From assembly GCF_026004115.1 (NCBI RefSeq), contig NZ_BPIM01000001.1, forward strand, positions 124,001-188,000: a DNA stretch of 64,000 bases, written 5' to 3'. Below the pieces are notes generated by a model. It searched no databases, was not told the origin of the DNA, and was given only the letters and a program-made list of their open reading frames with translations. This stretch comes from Meiothermus sp. GTDB lineage: Bacteria > Deinococcota > Deinococci > Deinococcales > Thermaceae. Within the stretch, counting starts at the first letter, position 1; each line of letters starts with the position of its first letter. Position numbers and translations under genes: made by a program. Below, one piece after another: positions 9,972 through 17,739 of the stretch.

Positions 9972-10165
9972 GATGCCTCCCTTACAACCCTACGAAACCA
10001 GCCAGTGTCCGACCGATAACACACCCACAACCACCCCAACCGGCCAGAGCAAGAAAGTGCATCCTCAAACCGGCATCGGTACTCACCCAAACGTCCCCCT
10101 TCCTCGCCATGCTGCTAACGCTAAAGCCCCGGCGTCAGAGCACAGCCGGCCCTTATGTTTATTAC

Positions 10166-10194
10166 AGAATAAGCTCTCTTTGCGCTTGCGTCAA
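10166..10194 (-). promoter_or_regulatory. Candidate sigma-70 promoter for the DHFR-like operon
   Basis: On the - strand TTGACG (10194-10189) and TATTCT (10171-10166) are 17 bp apart, both close to consensus. It points at the DHFR-like gene starting at 9971, leaving a leader of about 190 bases that includes a GC hairpin. Seen in sequence; activity is inferred. Confidence 0.5.
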
Positions 10195-10538
10195 ATATCT
10201 CTTTAAAGCAAAAAACCGAAAAAGCTTTTATTTAGTTTTTGTAGGGAACATAGGGTTGTGCTCGAGGGGTAGCGCTGTCGGCACCAGTTTATCTGACAAG
10301 CAAACTTCAGAGCAGACATTGGCTTGCACAAAGTCGTGAATGCTTTTGCCAGTCCATGAAAATAGGCAGCAAGCAATGTCCCGCAGCCGCTGCGGTACTG
10401 GGTCGGATAACTATGCGGCAGGTTCCTTCAAGCTAAGTGCGCCCACGTTAGATTTTTGTGGTGACGGTCTCGGTGAAAGAAGTGGCCGGTCTTTAAAGCG
10501 GCGCAGCTTATGGGCTCCCCTTTTCGGGTAGAGCAAAT

Positions 10539-10545
10539 TCCTAAC
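10539..10545 (-). other. Possible detached attC core (GTTAGGA)
   Basis: On the - strand CGTTAGGA occurs 22 bp outside the left end of IS A. The same 7-mer GTTAGGA ends the attC at 12359-12419. Paired with GCCTAAT at 11850-11844 on the other side of the IS, it would make the two halves of one attC split by insertion. This is inference. Confidence 0.35.
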
Positions 10546-10566
10546 GTTGTTGTACTTAGTGGAGGC

Positions 10567-11761
10567 TAGCCCCTTGGCGGTTACAGGTTGGAGGAGTGGA
10601 GGGAACTTGATCAGAACTTTCACCCATCCCTCTATCCCGCCTTCCCAACCTGCTCGCTGCCAGGAGATGTAGCAGAAAGCTCGGTAAACAAGCGCTCCTT
10701 GAGCCATGCTCCCGCCCGCTCTCTCGCCTGTCGCCAACTAAGGGTGGGTTCCCTTTGTCGCTCTGCCCACAGCAGCAGATACCCTTCTACCGCCAGGTCG
10801 GCATGTTTGAGCTGACTGGCATAGCTACGGGCCTGGCACTGCCCCAGGCCCAGCGCTTTCAGCCCCTTGTGCCCGACCTCCTGCTTCCAGCGTGCCTTCC
10901 AGTAAGCCAGCACCTCCTGTACCCCGGCTCCTTGCAGGCTGGAGAGCAAGACCACAAGCTCCCATCCCGTATCCTTCCCCCGCCACAGAAGCAACAGGTC
11001 TACCGCACCCGCTTCGGCCCGCTCCACCCGTAAGCGTTTAGCGTACAGACCAAAGCGCCGGTAGTAGCGCGCCCCAGTGCCCGGCTTATACCGGGCCGCC
11101 AGTTCATCGGCTCGCAGCCATTGGCCCTGGTAACTGACCTTCAGGTCTTTACGTACCCGGTGCACCGCCCCTATCCCCATGGACAAAAGAGCGGGATGGG
11201 TGCTGGCTTTAAGCATGCGGGCGTCACCCAGCAGAACCTTGGGGCAGTATCCAGTTTGTAGCACCCGCTGCAAGGCTTGCAGGCTGGCCTGGGTAGGGGA
11301 GCGGTAGGGGTAGTCCTGGGTTGCCATGGGTTCAGTCGGCAGCGGCCATAGACCCAGGGGATAGGGATCGTGCGACCCAGCCACCAGGCTCAAAGACAGG
11401 AAGCGTAAACCCCAGACCACCCGCTTCTCGCTGGTGGCCCAGATACGGCTCAAGCCCTGGATAAGCAGGCCTTCCTTGGGTACCACCACCTCGTCTACCG
11501 CCAGTGCCCAGCCCTGAGGGGCCTGCTGGAGGCGGCGGGCGAGGTGGGCCTGGTAGGGATGGGGATCTAAGGTCAGGCGATAGGCAGCGTGGTGGGGGTG
11601 GCAGGGGAGGAGACCCTTGCGCCCCATCTCCCGCAAGCTCTTGTGTTCGAGGGTCAACAGGCCGGTGATGTAGGCCTGTTCAAAAGGTGTAGTATGAAGC
11701 TGTTCTCTTGACACCGAACAGGGATGGCGTAGCTACCGACCTTTTTCAAGACTCGGGGCTA
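10567..11761 (-). mobile_element. Insertion sequence A (IS4/IS701-like), approximate ends
   Basis: About 1.2 kb carrying one DDE transposase. The ends are approximate: TAGCCCC occurs at 10567-10573 and inverted (GGGGCTA) at 11755-11761, giving a short terminal repeat at distances from the ORF typical of such elements. No clear target duplication was found. It sits where an attC of the GGCT-like cassette would be expected. Confidence 0.5.
10632..11714 (-). CDS. DDE transposase, IS4/IS701-like (IS A)
   Basis: 360 aa from a GTG start. The acidic triad can be read as LAVDEVVVPK (first Asp, about residue 73), LLGDARMLK (second Asp) and KARWKQEVGHKGLKALG (Glu), followed by the conserved C-terminal QARSYASQLKHADLAVEGY block. 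The same layout is found in the transposase at 13822-14892, but identity between the two is low, so they are distinct elements of one family. The frame is intact, so it may be active. The exact IS family needs a database comparison. Confidence 0.8.
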   Translation of the reverse strand: MSREQLHTTPFEQAYITGLLTLEHKSLREMGRKGLLPCHPHHAAYRLTLDPHPYQAHLARRLQQAPQGWALAVDEVVVPKEGLLIQGLSRIWATSEKRVVWGLRFLSLSLVAGSHDPYPLGLWPLPTEPMATQDYPYRSPTQASLQALQRVLQTGYCPKVLLGDARMLKASTHPALLSMGIGAVHRVRKDLKVSYQGQWLRADELAARYKPGTGARYYRRFGLYAKRLRVERAEAGAVDLLLLWRGKDTGWELVVLLSSLQGAGVQEVLAYWKARWKQEVGHKGLKALGLGQCQARSYASQLKHADLAVEGYLLLWAERQREPTLSWRQARERAGAWLKERLFTELSATSPGSEQVGKAG

Positions 11762-11846
11762 CAATATCCCTTGCCTGAAGGAAGGGCGGGGTGGCCTGAA
11801 ACTTCTGTTGATGTCTTCTTTTCCGAATCAGGGTAACGGGCTGCCA

Positions 11847-12332
11847 TTAGGCCGTGCGCTGCACATCTGATGCGCTCCGTGGTCTCGCCAACGCCTCGAT
11901 GCTGCGGATGTAGTCGTCCGGAAGCAGATGCTGTCTTGCCCCATCGAGGATGGTCGCAAGGTACCTGGCGCTCGGAGTGAGCGAGTCGTCGATAAACGCC
12001 TTTCCGGCAACGTATGTCACAGCATCCAACTCATCGCCATCGTCAAGTCGGATGCGAATCCCGTATCGCGCATAATGTCCGCCCGCAACTCCCTCGTGCT
12101 CGTCCATCTCGCGGAGAGCATCAGGACGGCACAGGTACACAATGCCCCAGACAGTCGCACCTCCATCTGGAACAATGTTCGCCTTGCCTGTGCCATCGCT
12201 ACCGCGCTTGTTGAACGCCAGCCGGTATCCATCGAGCCGAGCTTGCCGAGCCTCCCTGATAGGTCCCGTGCGCTGCTCCATCTGGCGCCGCGAGAGATTG
12301 CTGCCATAGGCGAAGTACCACTGATCGTTCAC
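11847..12332 (-). CDS. Gamma-glutamylcyclotransferase-like protein (integron cassette gene)
   Basis: 161 aa from a GTG start with GAGGAG 7 bases upstream; the frame extends to 12374, but the upstream part overlaps the preceding attC. WYFAYGSNLSRRQM near the N-terminus is the hallmark substrate-binding loop of the GGCT/AIG2-like fold. GIVYLCRPDALREMDEHEG follows at the expected place, with a Glu that may be the catalytic acid. Possible activity is cyclotransferase on gamma-glutamyl amines; the substrate is unknown. It begins just after the attC at 12359-12419 and its stop codon is inside GCCTAAT, a likely 5' attC core, so it has cassette architecture. Codon use lacks the host CTCGAG style. Confidence 0.8.
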   Translation of the reverse strand: MNDQWYFAYGSNLSRRQMEQRTGPIREARQARLDGYRLAFNKRGSDGTGKANIVPDGGATVWGIVYLCRPDALREMDEHEGVAGGHYARYGIRIRLDDGDELDAVTYVAGKAFIDDSLTPSARYLATILDGARQHLLPDDYIRSIEALARPRSASDVQRTA

Positions 12333-12358
12333 GGTGGACTCCTCAGTCTTTCTCTTCG

Positions 12359-12419
12359 TCCTAACGCCCTGCATCAGTGGTGGCGCCTCAGTGCCGTCCG
12401 CTACAACCGGTTGTTAGGC
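12359..12419 (-). repeat. attC site of the methyltransferase cassette
   Basis: 61 bp. On the - strand it starts GCCTAAC (matching the RYYYAAC core) and ends GTTAGGA (one off GTTRRRY). CCTAAC and GTTAGG pair perfectly as outer arms. The inner stem is weak compared with the other two sites, but a 12-bp palindrome ACAACCGGTTGT lies next to the first core. The methyltransferase stop codon falls inside the site, as is common in cassettes. Confidence 0.65.
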
Positions 12420-12847
12420 CGCGGTAGCGCAACCTCCCGAAGGGGATCACCGCCATCTAGGAAAAGACGTCCATCTTTGACCAGAGCGTGAGCAATGCGA
12501 TTAAGTGCCGCACGCTCTAACTCTGGATGCCGCCCGTCAAGTGCGCCGACTCGTACCGCAAACGCAATGTCATAGGGCTTCTCGCCTTCCTGGAGCACGA
12601 AGTCCTCGACAGCGACCTGACGAAAGCTCAAGCGACCAGAAGCGATCTCAGACCCCGAACCTGCCACGGCTTGCGCAATAGCCTTGGCTGATCGGTCTAT
12701 GCCCAGAACATGCCCGTTCCCAATCCGACGTGCTATGGCACGTGCGGCAACGCCCGGGCCGCACCCAATCTCCAGCACTCGAAGACCAGGCCGCAATGGC
12801 AGAGCCTCGACGATCTCAGCAAGTCTGGGAGATATGTCACCGGTCAT
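12401..12847 (-). CDS. SAM-dependent methyltransferase (integron cassette gene)
   Basis: 148 aa from the ATG at 12847 (MTGDISPRLAEIV), with AAAGGAGC upstream; an in-frame start at 12910 would lie inside the preceding attC. LRVLEIGCGPGVAARAIA is class I methyltransferase motif I (SAM binding), and VLGIDRSAKAIAQA is motif II with the ribose-binding Asp. The protein is short and ends PNNRL inside the attC, so the C-terminal strands of the Rossmann fold may be trimmed or supplied by the attC sequence. The substrate is unknown. It is flanked by attC sites on both sides and has atypical codon use. Confidence 0.8.
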   Translation of the reverse strand: MTGDISPRLAEIVEALPLRPGLRVLEIGCGPGVAARAIARRIGNGHVLGIDRSAKAIAQAVAGSGSEIASGRLSFRQVAVEDFVLQEGEKPYDIAFAVRVGALDGRHPELERAALNRIAHALVKDGRLFLDGGDPLREVALPRPNNRL

Positions 12848-12891
12848 TCGGTTTGTGCTCCTTTCGGCATCGCGAAATGATTCTTTCCGCG

Positions 12892-12969
12892 GCCCAACGA
12901 CCAAACTCACGTGTAAAACGTGACGGCCAAAGGCCGGCGCGTTTTATCACGTGCAGTGCCTGGTTGTGC
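12892..12969 (-). repeat. attC site of the interrupted cassette
   Basis: 78 bp. Read on the + strand it runs from GCCCAAC (12892-12898) to GTTGTGC (12963-12969); on the - strand these are GCACAAC and GTTGGGC, the latter a perfect GTTRRRY. Between them is a long imperfect hairpin: CACGTGTAAAACG pairs with CGTTTTATCACGTG leaving one unpaired T, and GGCC arms flank an AAA loop. The unpaired base is what IntI uses to choose the folded bottom strand. Confidence 0.85.
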
Positions 12970-12979
12970 CGCGACCGAG

Positions 12980-13321
12980 TCAAGACAACCATGATTTTAT
13001 TCGGCTCCATAAAGAAACATTTCTGGGCACTTCTTCACCCGTAATTAACTTCTCTAACTTCAGACCAAATCGTTCGCTAAGAGTGCGAAGTTTTTCTTGA
13101 TTGGGATCTCTATCGTTAGGAATATAAACTGAAAATGTGTAAGTGTCGTGATAGGGTGAAGGGCCGCCGCACCTAACATACCACTCTGTTTCTAGGTAGC
13201 CAGCGACATTACCACCATTCAAAAACTCAATCCAGTAAGGAGGGACAGACTCATCTGGCCCTTTGCGAACAAGATACTCTTTAAGCTGCTCGAAAGAGTT
13301 AACCCCAATTCGGAAAAACAA
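12980..13321 (-). pseudogene. C-terminal fragment of an unknown cassette gene
   Basis: About 110 residues (FFRIGVNSFEQLKEYLV ... WSRIKSWLS) form a plausible soluble C-terminus ending 10 bp before the attC at 12892-12969. Upstream of about 13321 the frame runs into IS982-like transposase DNA, so the start is missing. A matching N-terminus is probably the 18-residue piece at 14987-15041. I do not recognise the family. It is AT-rich compared with host genes. Confidence 0.6.
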
Positions 13322-13775
13322 CCCCACCCTATCTCCAGCCTGCGCCCATAAGAGATCAGGAGCTTCCAGGCAGGGTCGTGCTCCATCCGCATGCGCAGAC
13401 CGTAGCCCAGCAATACCGCATAGATGTGAAAGATCAGCCCCCGGGTCTTGCGGTAGGGGCGTTCGCTCAGCCCCAGTCGATCCAGGCTGGAAAAGACGCT
13501 CTCGATGATCCGATGCCCTCTCAACAGGCACCGCTCCCGCTGGCTATGGGGTCGCATGTTCCGCTTATGCCGGGCAATCAGATCCACCCCCTGCCGGGCC
13601 ACCTCCGCCTTGAGCCCTCGGCTCAGGTAGCCCCTGTCTCCCGTGACCACCACATACTTCAACCCCCGTAGCAGCCGCACGGCCACCGTGACATCATGCT
13701 CCTGGGCTGGGCGCAACAGCACCCGGCGCAAATAGCCCCGGTCGTCCACCTGGGCGTGCAAGCGCAATCCGTAAA
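13322..13775 (-). pseudogene. IS982-like transposase remnant (C-terminal half)
   Basis: The frame encodes YGLRLHAQVDDRGYLRRV, VVTGDRGYLSRGLKAEV, and RGHRIIESVFSSLDRLGLSE with a terminal LRMRMEHDP region, the layout of the IS982 branch of DDE transposases (second Asp in TGDRGY, Glu in RIIESVF). The N-terminal half with the first Asp is absent: the remnant stops abruptly at 13775, where the inverted repeat of IS B begins. The left boundary near 13322 is approximate. Codon use is host-like and GC-rich, unlike the flanking cassette DNA. Confidence 0.65.
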
Positions 13776-14986
13776 CAAGAGATTGAACTGTAGTGAAAAG
13801 TATCAAAAAAAGGGCATAAAGTCAGGCTGAAAGGGCAGGGAGTACGGTCAGTAGCTGGGATTTGAGGGTTTTTGCGGCATTGTGCTGTGCTGTGCGCCAA
13901 GAAAGATCTGGATGTAGTTGTTTTTGCTGTCGAATAAGGTGTAGGGCCTCGATGGCAAGGTCAGCATGTTTGAGTTGAGCAGCATAGGAACGAGAGAGGC
14001 ATTTGGATAAACCCAGGTTCTGTTTGAGCAGGCGATGCACCCGCTCCAGATCCCAACGAGCTTTCCAGGCGGCAAGGACTTCTTGAATGCCTGCATCCAG
14101 GGTGGAGAAGAGGGCCATCAGCTTGAAACCTGCTGGCTGGGGTAGCCAAATCAGCAGCATATCCAGTCGACCCACATCGGCCAAGGTGATCTTGATGCGT
14201 TTGACATACCAGCCAAAACGCTTGTAATAGCGGGCTTTACCGGGTGGATAGTGCTCACCCAGTTCTCGGATAGATCGTTGCTTTCCTGCATGTTCGACCT
14301 TTTGATTCAGTCTGGCCCGAGCTACGAAAGGTATGTTGTGCTGGTAGAGCTTGGCGAGGTAAGCCTTACCCGCAAACTGGTTGTCGAACACCACGCCTGC
14401 GAGGCTATAACCATTACCATTCTTGCGGATGGCCTCGACTACCTGCCACATCGCCTCACCAGGGGTTCGGTACGGGTATACCTCCGAACTCATGGGCTTG
14501 GTGGGGAAACCCTCCAGACTCAATGGGTAGGGAAGTTTCCCATATCCAACCAGCCCACATGACAGCAGGTTATGTCCCCACACCGGAGCTTTATCACTGC
14601 TGGAGTACACCCGATCCACGCCCTCGATCCAACATCCTTGATGGGCTACGGGAACCAAGTCCACCCCCAGGTACATCCCCTTGGGGGCTGCTTCCAACCG
14701 TCGCTCTCGACTGGACTGGTGGGGTTTGGCTTCTTGTCGTAGCAGGCGACAGCTATAGCTGGGGCTATACCCTATCGTTCCACTGGCTGCTATCGCGCTG
14801 GGGGTTTTATGGGCTGATTGCAGCAAGCCCAACACATAGCCTTGTTCCCATTGTTGCAAACGCGATAAACTACACTGTACGTCTTCAAACATCGTACAGA
14901 AGTACCGTGCTGACCGGATCCTTTGCAAGGACTCTCGGCACGGTTCTTCTTTATGACGACCTTTTCAGGGGTGGGTCAATCTCTTG
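13776..14986 (-). mobile_element. Insertion sequence B (IS4/IS701-like) with terminal inverted repeats
   Basis: 1211 bp bounded by CAAGAGATTGA at 13776-13786 and its exact inverse TCAATCTCTTG at 14976-14986. The repeats continue imperfectly inward (TGAAAAGT versus TGAAAAGGT). One transposase lies inside. The two flanks do not share a direct repeat and carry different DNA: an IS982-like remnant on the left, a cassette gene start on the right. A deletion therefore accompanied or followed insertion. Confidence 0.75.
13822..14892 (-). CDS. DDE transposase, IS4/IS701-like (IS B)
   Basis: 356 aa from the ATG at 14892 (MFEDVQCSL); a TTG 36 bases upstream is a weaker choice. First Asp in MYLGVDLVPVAH, second in AGVVFDNQFAG, Glu in KARWDLERVHRLLKQNLG, then the conserved SLSRSYAAQLKHADLAIEAL-type tail, parallel to the transposase at 10632-11714. 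The frame is intact. AT content is higher than in IS A, so the two elements probably arrived independently. Confidence 0.82.
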   Translation of the reverse strand: MFEDVQCSLSRLQQWEQGYVLGLLQSAHKTPSAIAASGTIGYSPSYSCRLLRQEAKPHQSSRERRLEAAPKGMYLGVDLVPVAHQGCWIEGVDRVYSSSDKAPVWGHNLLSCGLVGYGKLPYPLSLEGFPTKPMSSEVYPYRTPGEAMWQVVEAIRKNGNGYSLAGVVFDNQFAGKAYLAKLYQHNIPFVARARLNQKVEHAGKQRSIRELGEHYPPGKARYYKRFGWYVKRIKITLADVGRLDMLLIWLPQPAGFKLMALFSTLDAGIQEVLAAWKARWDLERVHRLLKQNLGLSKCLSRSYAAQLKHADLAIEALHLIRQQKQLHPDLSWRTAQHNAAKTLKSQLLTVLPALSA

Positions 14987-15041
14987 ATTCATCAATGCCT
15001 GGGAGATACCCAAAAACAACGGTTATCGTACTTCTACTCAT
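14987..15041 (-). pseudogene. N-terminal fragment of the interrupted cassette gene
   Basis: From an ATG at 15041 with GGTGAGG immediately upstream, 18 codons read MSRSTITVVFGYLPGIDE and then run into the inverted repeat of IS B. It starts 22 bp inside the cassette boundary set by the attC at 15064-15133, the normal place for a cassette start codon. It is probably the lost N-terminus of the gene whose C-terminus is at 12980-13321. The link is inferred from position and strand. Confidence 0.5.
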
Positions 15042-15063
15042 ACCTCACCTAAAAACACAAGCG

Positions 15064-15133
15064 GCCCAACGGCTTGCGTTTCAGCCGCCCGCGTAGCGAA
15101 GCGGAGCGGGTCGGCTGGAAACGCTTGTTATGC
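15064..15133 (-). repeat. attC site of the R-M-S cassette
   Basis: 70 bp. Read on the + strand it runs from GCCCAAC (15064-15070) to GTTATGC (15127-15133); on the - strand these are GCATAAC and GTTGGGC. GCGTTTCAGCCG and CGGCTGGAAACGC pair with one extrahelical G, and CGCCCGC/GCGGGT arms surround a small loop, giving the canonical bottom-strand hairpin. The R-M-S stop codon is 4 bp from its edge. This is the clearest attC in the window. Confidence 0.9.
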
Positions 15134-15137
15134 CGCC

Positions 15138-17708
15138 CTACTCACTGGTTGCAGTGCTTTGTTCTATTTCGCTCGGTTCGATACCGATGTATTCTAGAAA
15201 CGCGATAGTCGCTTTAGTATACGTTTCTTCAAATTCCCTACGTTTTTTCAACCCGTCTTTTATGGCTTCAATAATTGCATTCAACGATTCTTTTTCTTCA
15301 TCAGGTGGTATGGGAATTTGTATCTGTTTCACATCTTTTGGGTAAATGTGCGCAGTCTGTCCCCTAATACATCGTTGGAACGCGCGATACCCATCTTCAG
15401 TTCGTAGATACATAAGGACGTAATAGGGGTCTATTTTTTCAGGATTTACCCTAATGACCATAATCTCTGCAACGCACATTACTTTGCCTTGATATTCTTC
15501 TGGAATGTAATCCACAATATCGACCTCAGCGCCTATATATTTAGGGTGGTGTGCGGCTGTTCCAACAACAATATCACCTATTTGAACCCTTTTAGCGATA
15601 TTCTTTTGGTAAAAATCTTCAGTTACGAAGGCTCTTTCATTCAAACTCCAATCAATTCCACGATTTGTAATGTTCCGAAACTTAATAATTCGGATGCCAG
15701 AATCAGTATAAGCATTGCGCGGAGGGGTTGTGCCACTGAAAATCACACCATCACAAAGTTCATCCAACGTTTTTGTTTGCCATCCTTTTGCCCCACTACT
15801 TCCAACGAACAATTCTGGAGCAAAACCAGCGGTCAATTGGGTTGCGTTTACAACAAAAGAAAGACGCGAAAGATTTGTCTGACCGTGTTGGTATTTCTCA
15901 TAATCTTCGACAATTAGGGGCAAATCATTTCTTGGATCAGTTCTGCCTGTGTTATCGTAACCGACATGCCTGGCAATAGAGATAAAAACAGGATAATCCA
16001 AAGACGGATTCTTGACTTTTTTCTTGGTCAGGAATAGTACACTCGCTTTCCCTACTCCCTTAAATGGGGCAAAAGTTTGTGGCGGTAGAGATACGATAGC
16101 ATCAACTCGACAGGAGTCCAAAATAAAATCGCGTACGAATTTCATCCACGTGTTTGTCAGTATGCTCTGGGGAAGAACAATAGCCATTCGTCCACCAGGG
16201 CGTAAGAATTGAAGGGTTCTTTCCAAGCCGAGAATTTCTAGAGGTAATGAATCCCGTCCTTTTCCAAGTTCAAACCTACCAAGTATTTGCATTACTTCTC
16301 CCGTCAGTAATGCACCAAACGGGGGATTAGTCATTGCCACATGGAATACTTCTGGGCTTGTATTATCTTCGCCAGCAAGGGCCTTTATATCTGGATAATT
16401 ATCAAAACTTAACAAGGCATCAGTACAACGAATGTTGCTATGACCATCATCATGCAACATCATGTCGGTCATAGCAATCCGAACCATCTTGGGGTCTTTC
16501 TCAATCCCGTGCAAGTGAAAGAAAGCGAATTGTCTGTAAAAGTAATCGTCAATCTTGCCCTTATATTTTTTCTCCACATATTCGAGTGATACAGTCAAAA
16601 AGTGACCACTGCCACAGAAAGGGTCAAGTATCATCTCGTGTGGTTTGGGGTCAATCATTTCAACAATCATTCTAACAACAGGGTCAGGGGTAAAATATTG
16701 CCCCATGCCAGAACGTACGGCTGTACCAATTACCTGCTGAAATGCTTGTCCTTTTATATCAGTAGTGCTATCAATAAAACTATATTCCTGCAAGAGCTCA
16801 ACAACACGAAGAAGCGCGGCACTGCTTAGTCTGATTTGGTCTTTGAAAACTCCGCGCGACCTTTCGTAATTTGGAATGCGTTGAGTATATGTTTCGAGGT
16901 CGCTCCTGCGTGCTTCATCGTATAGGTCGCGAATATTCGACGCTATTTCTTCAGTATTTCCACCGTAAGTTTGGAAGACAAACGCTGTTCCAACTTCTTT
17001 TTGAATGGTCATGCGTTCATCATAAATCTTCGCATAAATAACTTTGCACAATTCATCGAGACTTTCATCATCGTGCAGGTTATCAATAGAACGGATGGCA
17101 CTGTGACACTGAAAAAGAATATCCGTATATCTTTCGTCTATGGGTTTTAGACCTGTCCTTTTCCCTTTCGTTGGGTAATCTGGGATTTCTCGAACCAGTT
17201 TCACTTTTTGCCGGAGTTCGCCCGACTCGTAGGATGGAATATCCGGAATGTAATCAAAATCATTTGGGTCTATTTTCTTTAACTTAACTCTGGTTCTGGC
17301 TGGTGTTCCATCAGTAACCATGCCAATAGTGGCTGTATGCGTAGCAGAAAGGTAGCCCTCTAATTGTCTCTCTGCTTTCCCAAATTCAGCATAAGATATG
17401 CCAGAGTTCTTTGTCTCAATGAATAAATACGTTTTACCCCTTTCATTCTTTATGGAAATATCGGCTTCCTTCTCCATCGTTGCCATTTGAACAGTTTCTT
17501 CAACGATAATTCGCTCGCCGAGCCACTCTCTAGGGTAACCATACGTTTCAATCAGTTCACGAAGAACCCACTGACGAACATACTCTTCGATGTCCCGCTC
17601 GTCCATTTGGGGATTCTCTATGGCTTTCCTTTGAGCAGTGGCAACATCGGCATTTGTCGTAAGAAGCCAATCTTCTGGTGGAATACGATAAAAAGGGCGT
17701 ATTTTCAT
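15138..17708 (-). CDS. Single-chain restriction-modification enzyme (R-M-S fusion), first integron cassette
   Basis: 856 aa. Residues 1-160 resemble an HsdR-type N-terminal nuclease: Asp83 in KEADIS, Glu98 and Lys100 in LFIETKNSG form a PD-(D/E)xK site. Residues about 290-620 are an N6-adenine methyltransferase of HsdM type with DPFCGSG (362-368, SAM binding) and NPPFG (461-465, catalytic). Residues about 640-856 look like one HsdS target-recognition domain followed by a coiled helix. This is the layout of type IIG or type I-like single-polypeptide R-M systems. DNA is clearly AT-richer than the host. It starts about 30 bp from the attI junction and ends at an attC, so it occupies the position best placed for expression. 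Confidence 0.85.
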   Translation of the reverse strand: MKIRPFYRIPPEDWLLTTNADVATAQRKAIENPQMDERDIEEYVRQWVLRELIETYGYPREWLGERIIVEETVQMATMEKEADISIKNERGKTYLFIETKNSGISYAEFGKAERQLEGYLSATHTATIGMVTDGTPARTRVKLKKIDPNDFDYIPDIPSYESGELRQKVKLVREIPDYPTKGKRTGLKPIDERYTDILFQCHSAIRSIDNLHDDESLDELCKVIYAKIYDERMTIQKEVGTAFVFQTYGGNTEEIASNIRDLYDEARRSDLETYTQRIPNYERSRGVFKDQIRLSSAALLRVVELLQEYSFIDSTTDIKGQAFQQVIGTAVRSGMGQYFTPDPVVRMIVEMIDPKPHEMILDPFCGSGHFLTVSLEYVEKKYKGKIDDYFYRQFAFFHLHGIEKDPKMVRIAMTDMMLHDDGHSNIRCTDALLSFDNYPDIKALAGEDNTSPEVFHVAMTNPPFGALLTGEVMQILGRFELGKGRDSLPLEILGLERTLQFLRPGGRMAIVLPQSILTNTWMKFVRDFILDSCRVDAIVSLPPQTFAPFKGVGKASVLFLTKKKVKNPSLDYPVFISIARHVGYDNTGRTDPRNDLPLIVEDYEKYQHGQTNLSRLSFVVNATQLTAGFAPELFVGSSGAKGWQTKTLDELCDGVIFSGTTPPRNAYTDSGIRIIKFRNITNRGIDWSLNERAFVTEDFYQKNIAKRVQIGDIVVGTAAHHPKYIGAEVDIVDYIPEEYQGKVMCVAEIMVIRVNPEKIDPYYVLMYLRTEDGYRAFQRCIRGQTAHIYPKDVKQIQIPIPPDEEKESLNAIIEAIKDGLKKRREFEETYTKATIAFLEYIGIEPSEIEQSTATSE

Positions 17709-17739
17709 TGACCTACACCTTGCTTGAATGAATTAAGCG

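Larger units (their letters stand above)
9972..10565. other. Intergenic stretch, AT-richer than surroundings
   Basis: About 600 bases between DHFR-like copy 3 and the left end of the first IS. Several short ORFs occur but none has a ribosome site or recognisable protein features. It contains a good sigma-70-type promoter on the - strand (10166-10194). It also has a GC hairpin and TTTAGCGTTAGCA near 10109-10150 that looks like a decayed attC, and a GTTAGGA core next to the IS. It may be relic integron cassette DNA. Confidence 0.4.

Noticed and set aside
9982-10110. 42-codon hydrophobic ORF upstream of DHFR-like copy 3 (- strand)
   Set aside because: There is no ribosome site and it overlaps the attC-like remnant; the gene at 9971 has its own GGGAGG and better explains the region.
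12980-13531. 183-aa intact hypothetical gene
   Set aside because: Its first 70 residues are an out-of-frame reading of the IS982-like DNA; only the part after about 13321 is gene-like.
13219-13806. Intact 195-aa IS982 transposase
   Set aside because: Only the C-terminal half of the family is present, and the frame runs through the junction with cassette DNA and into the IS B terminal repeat.
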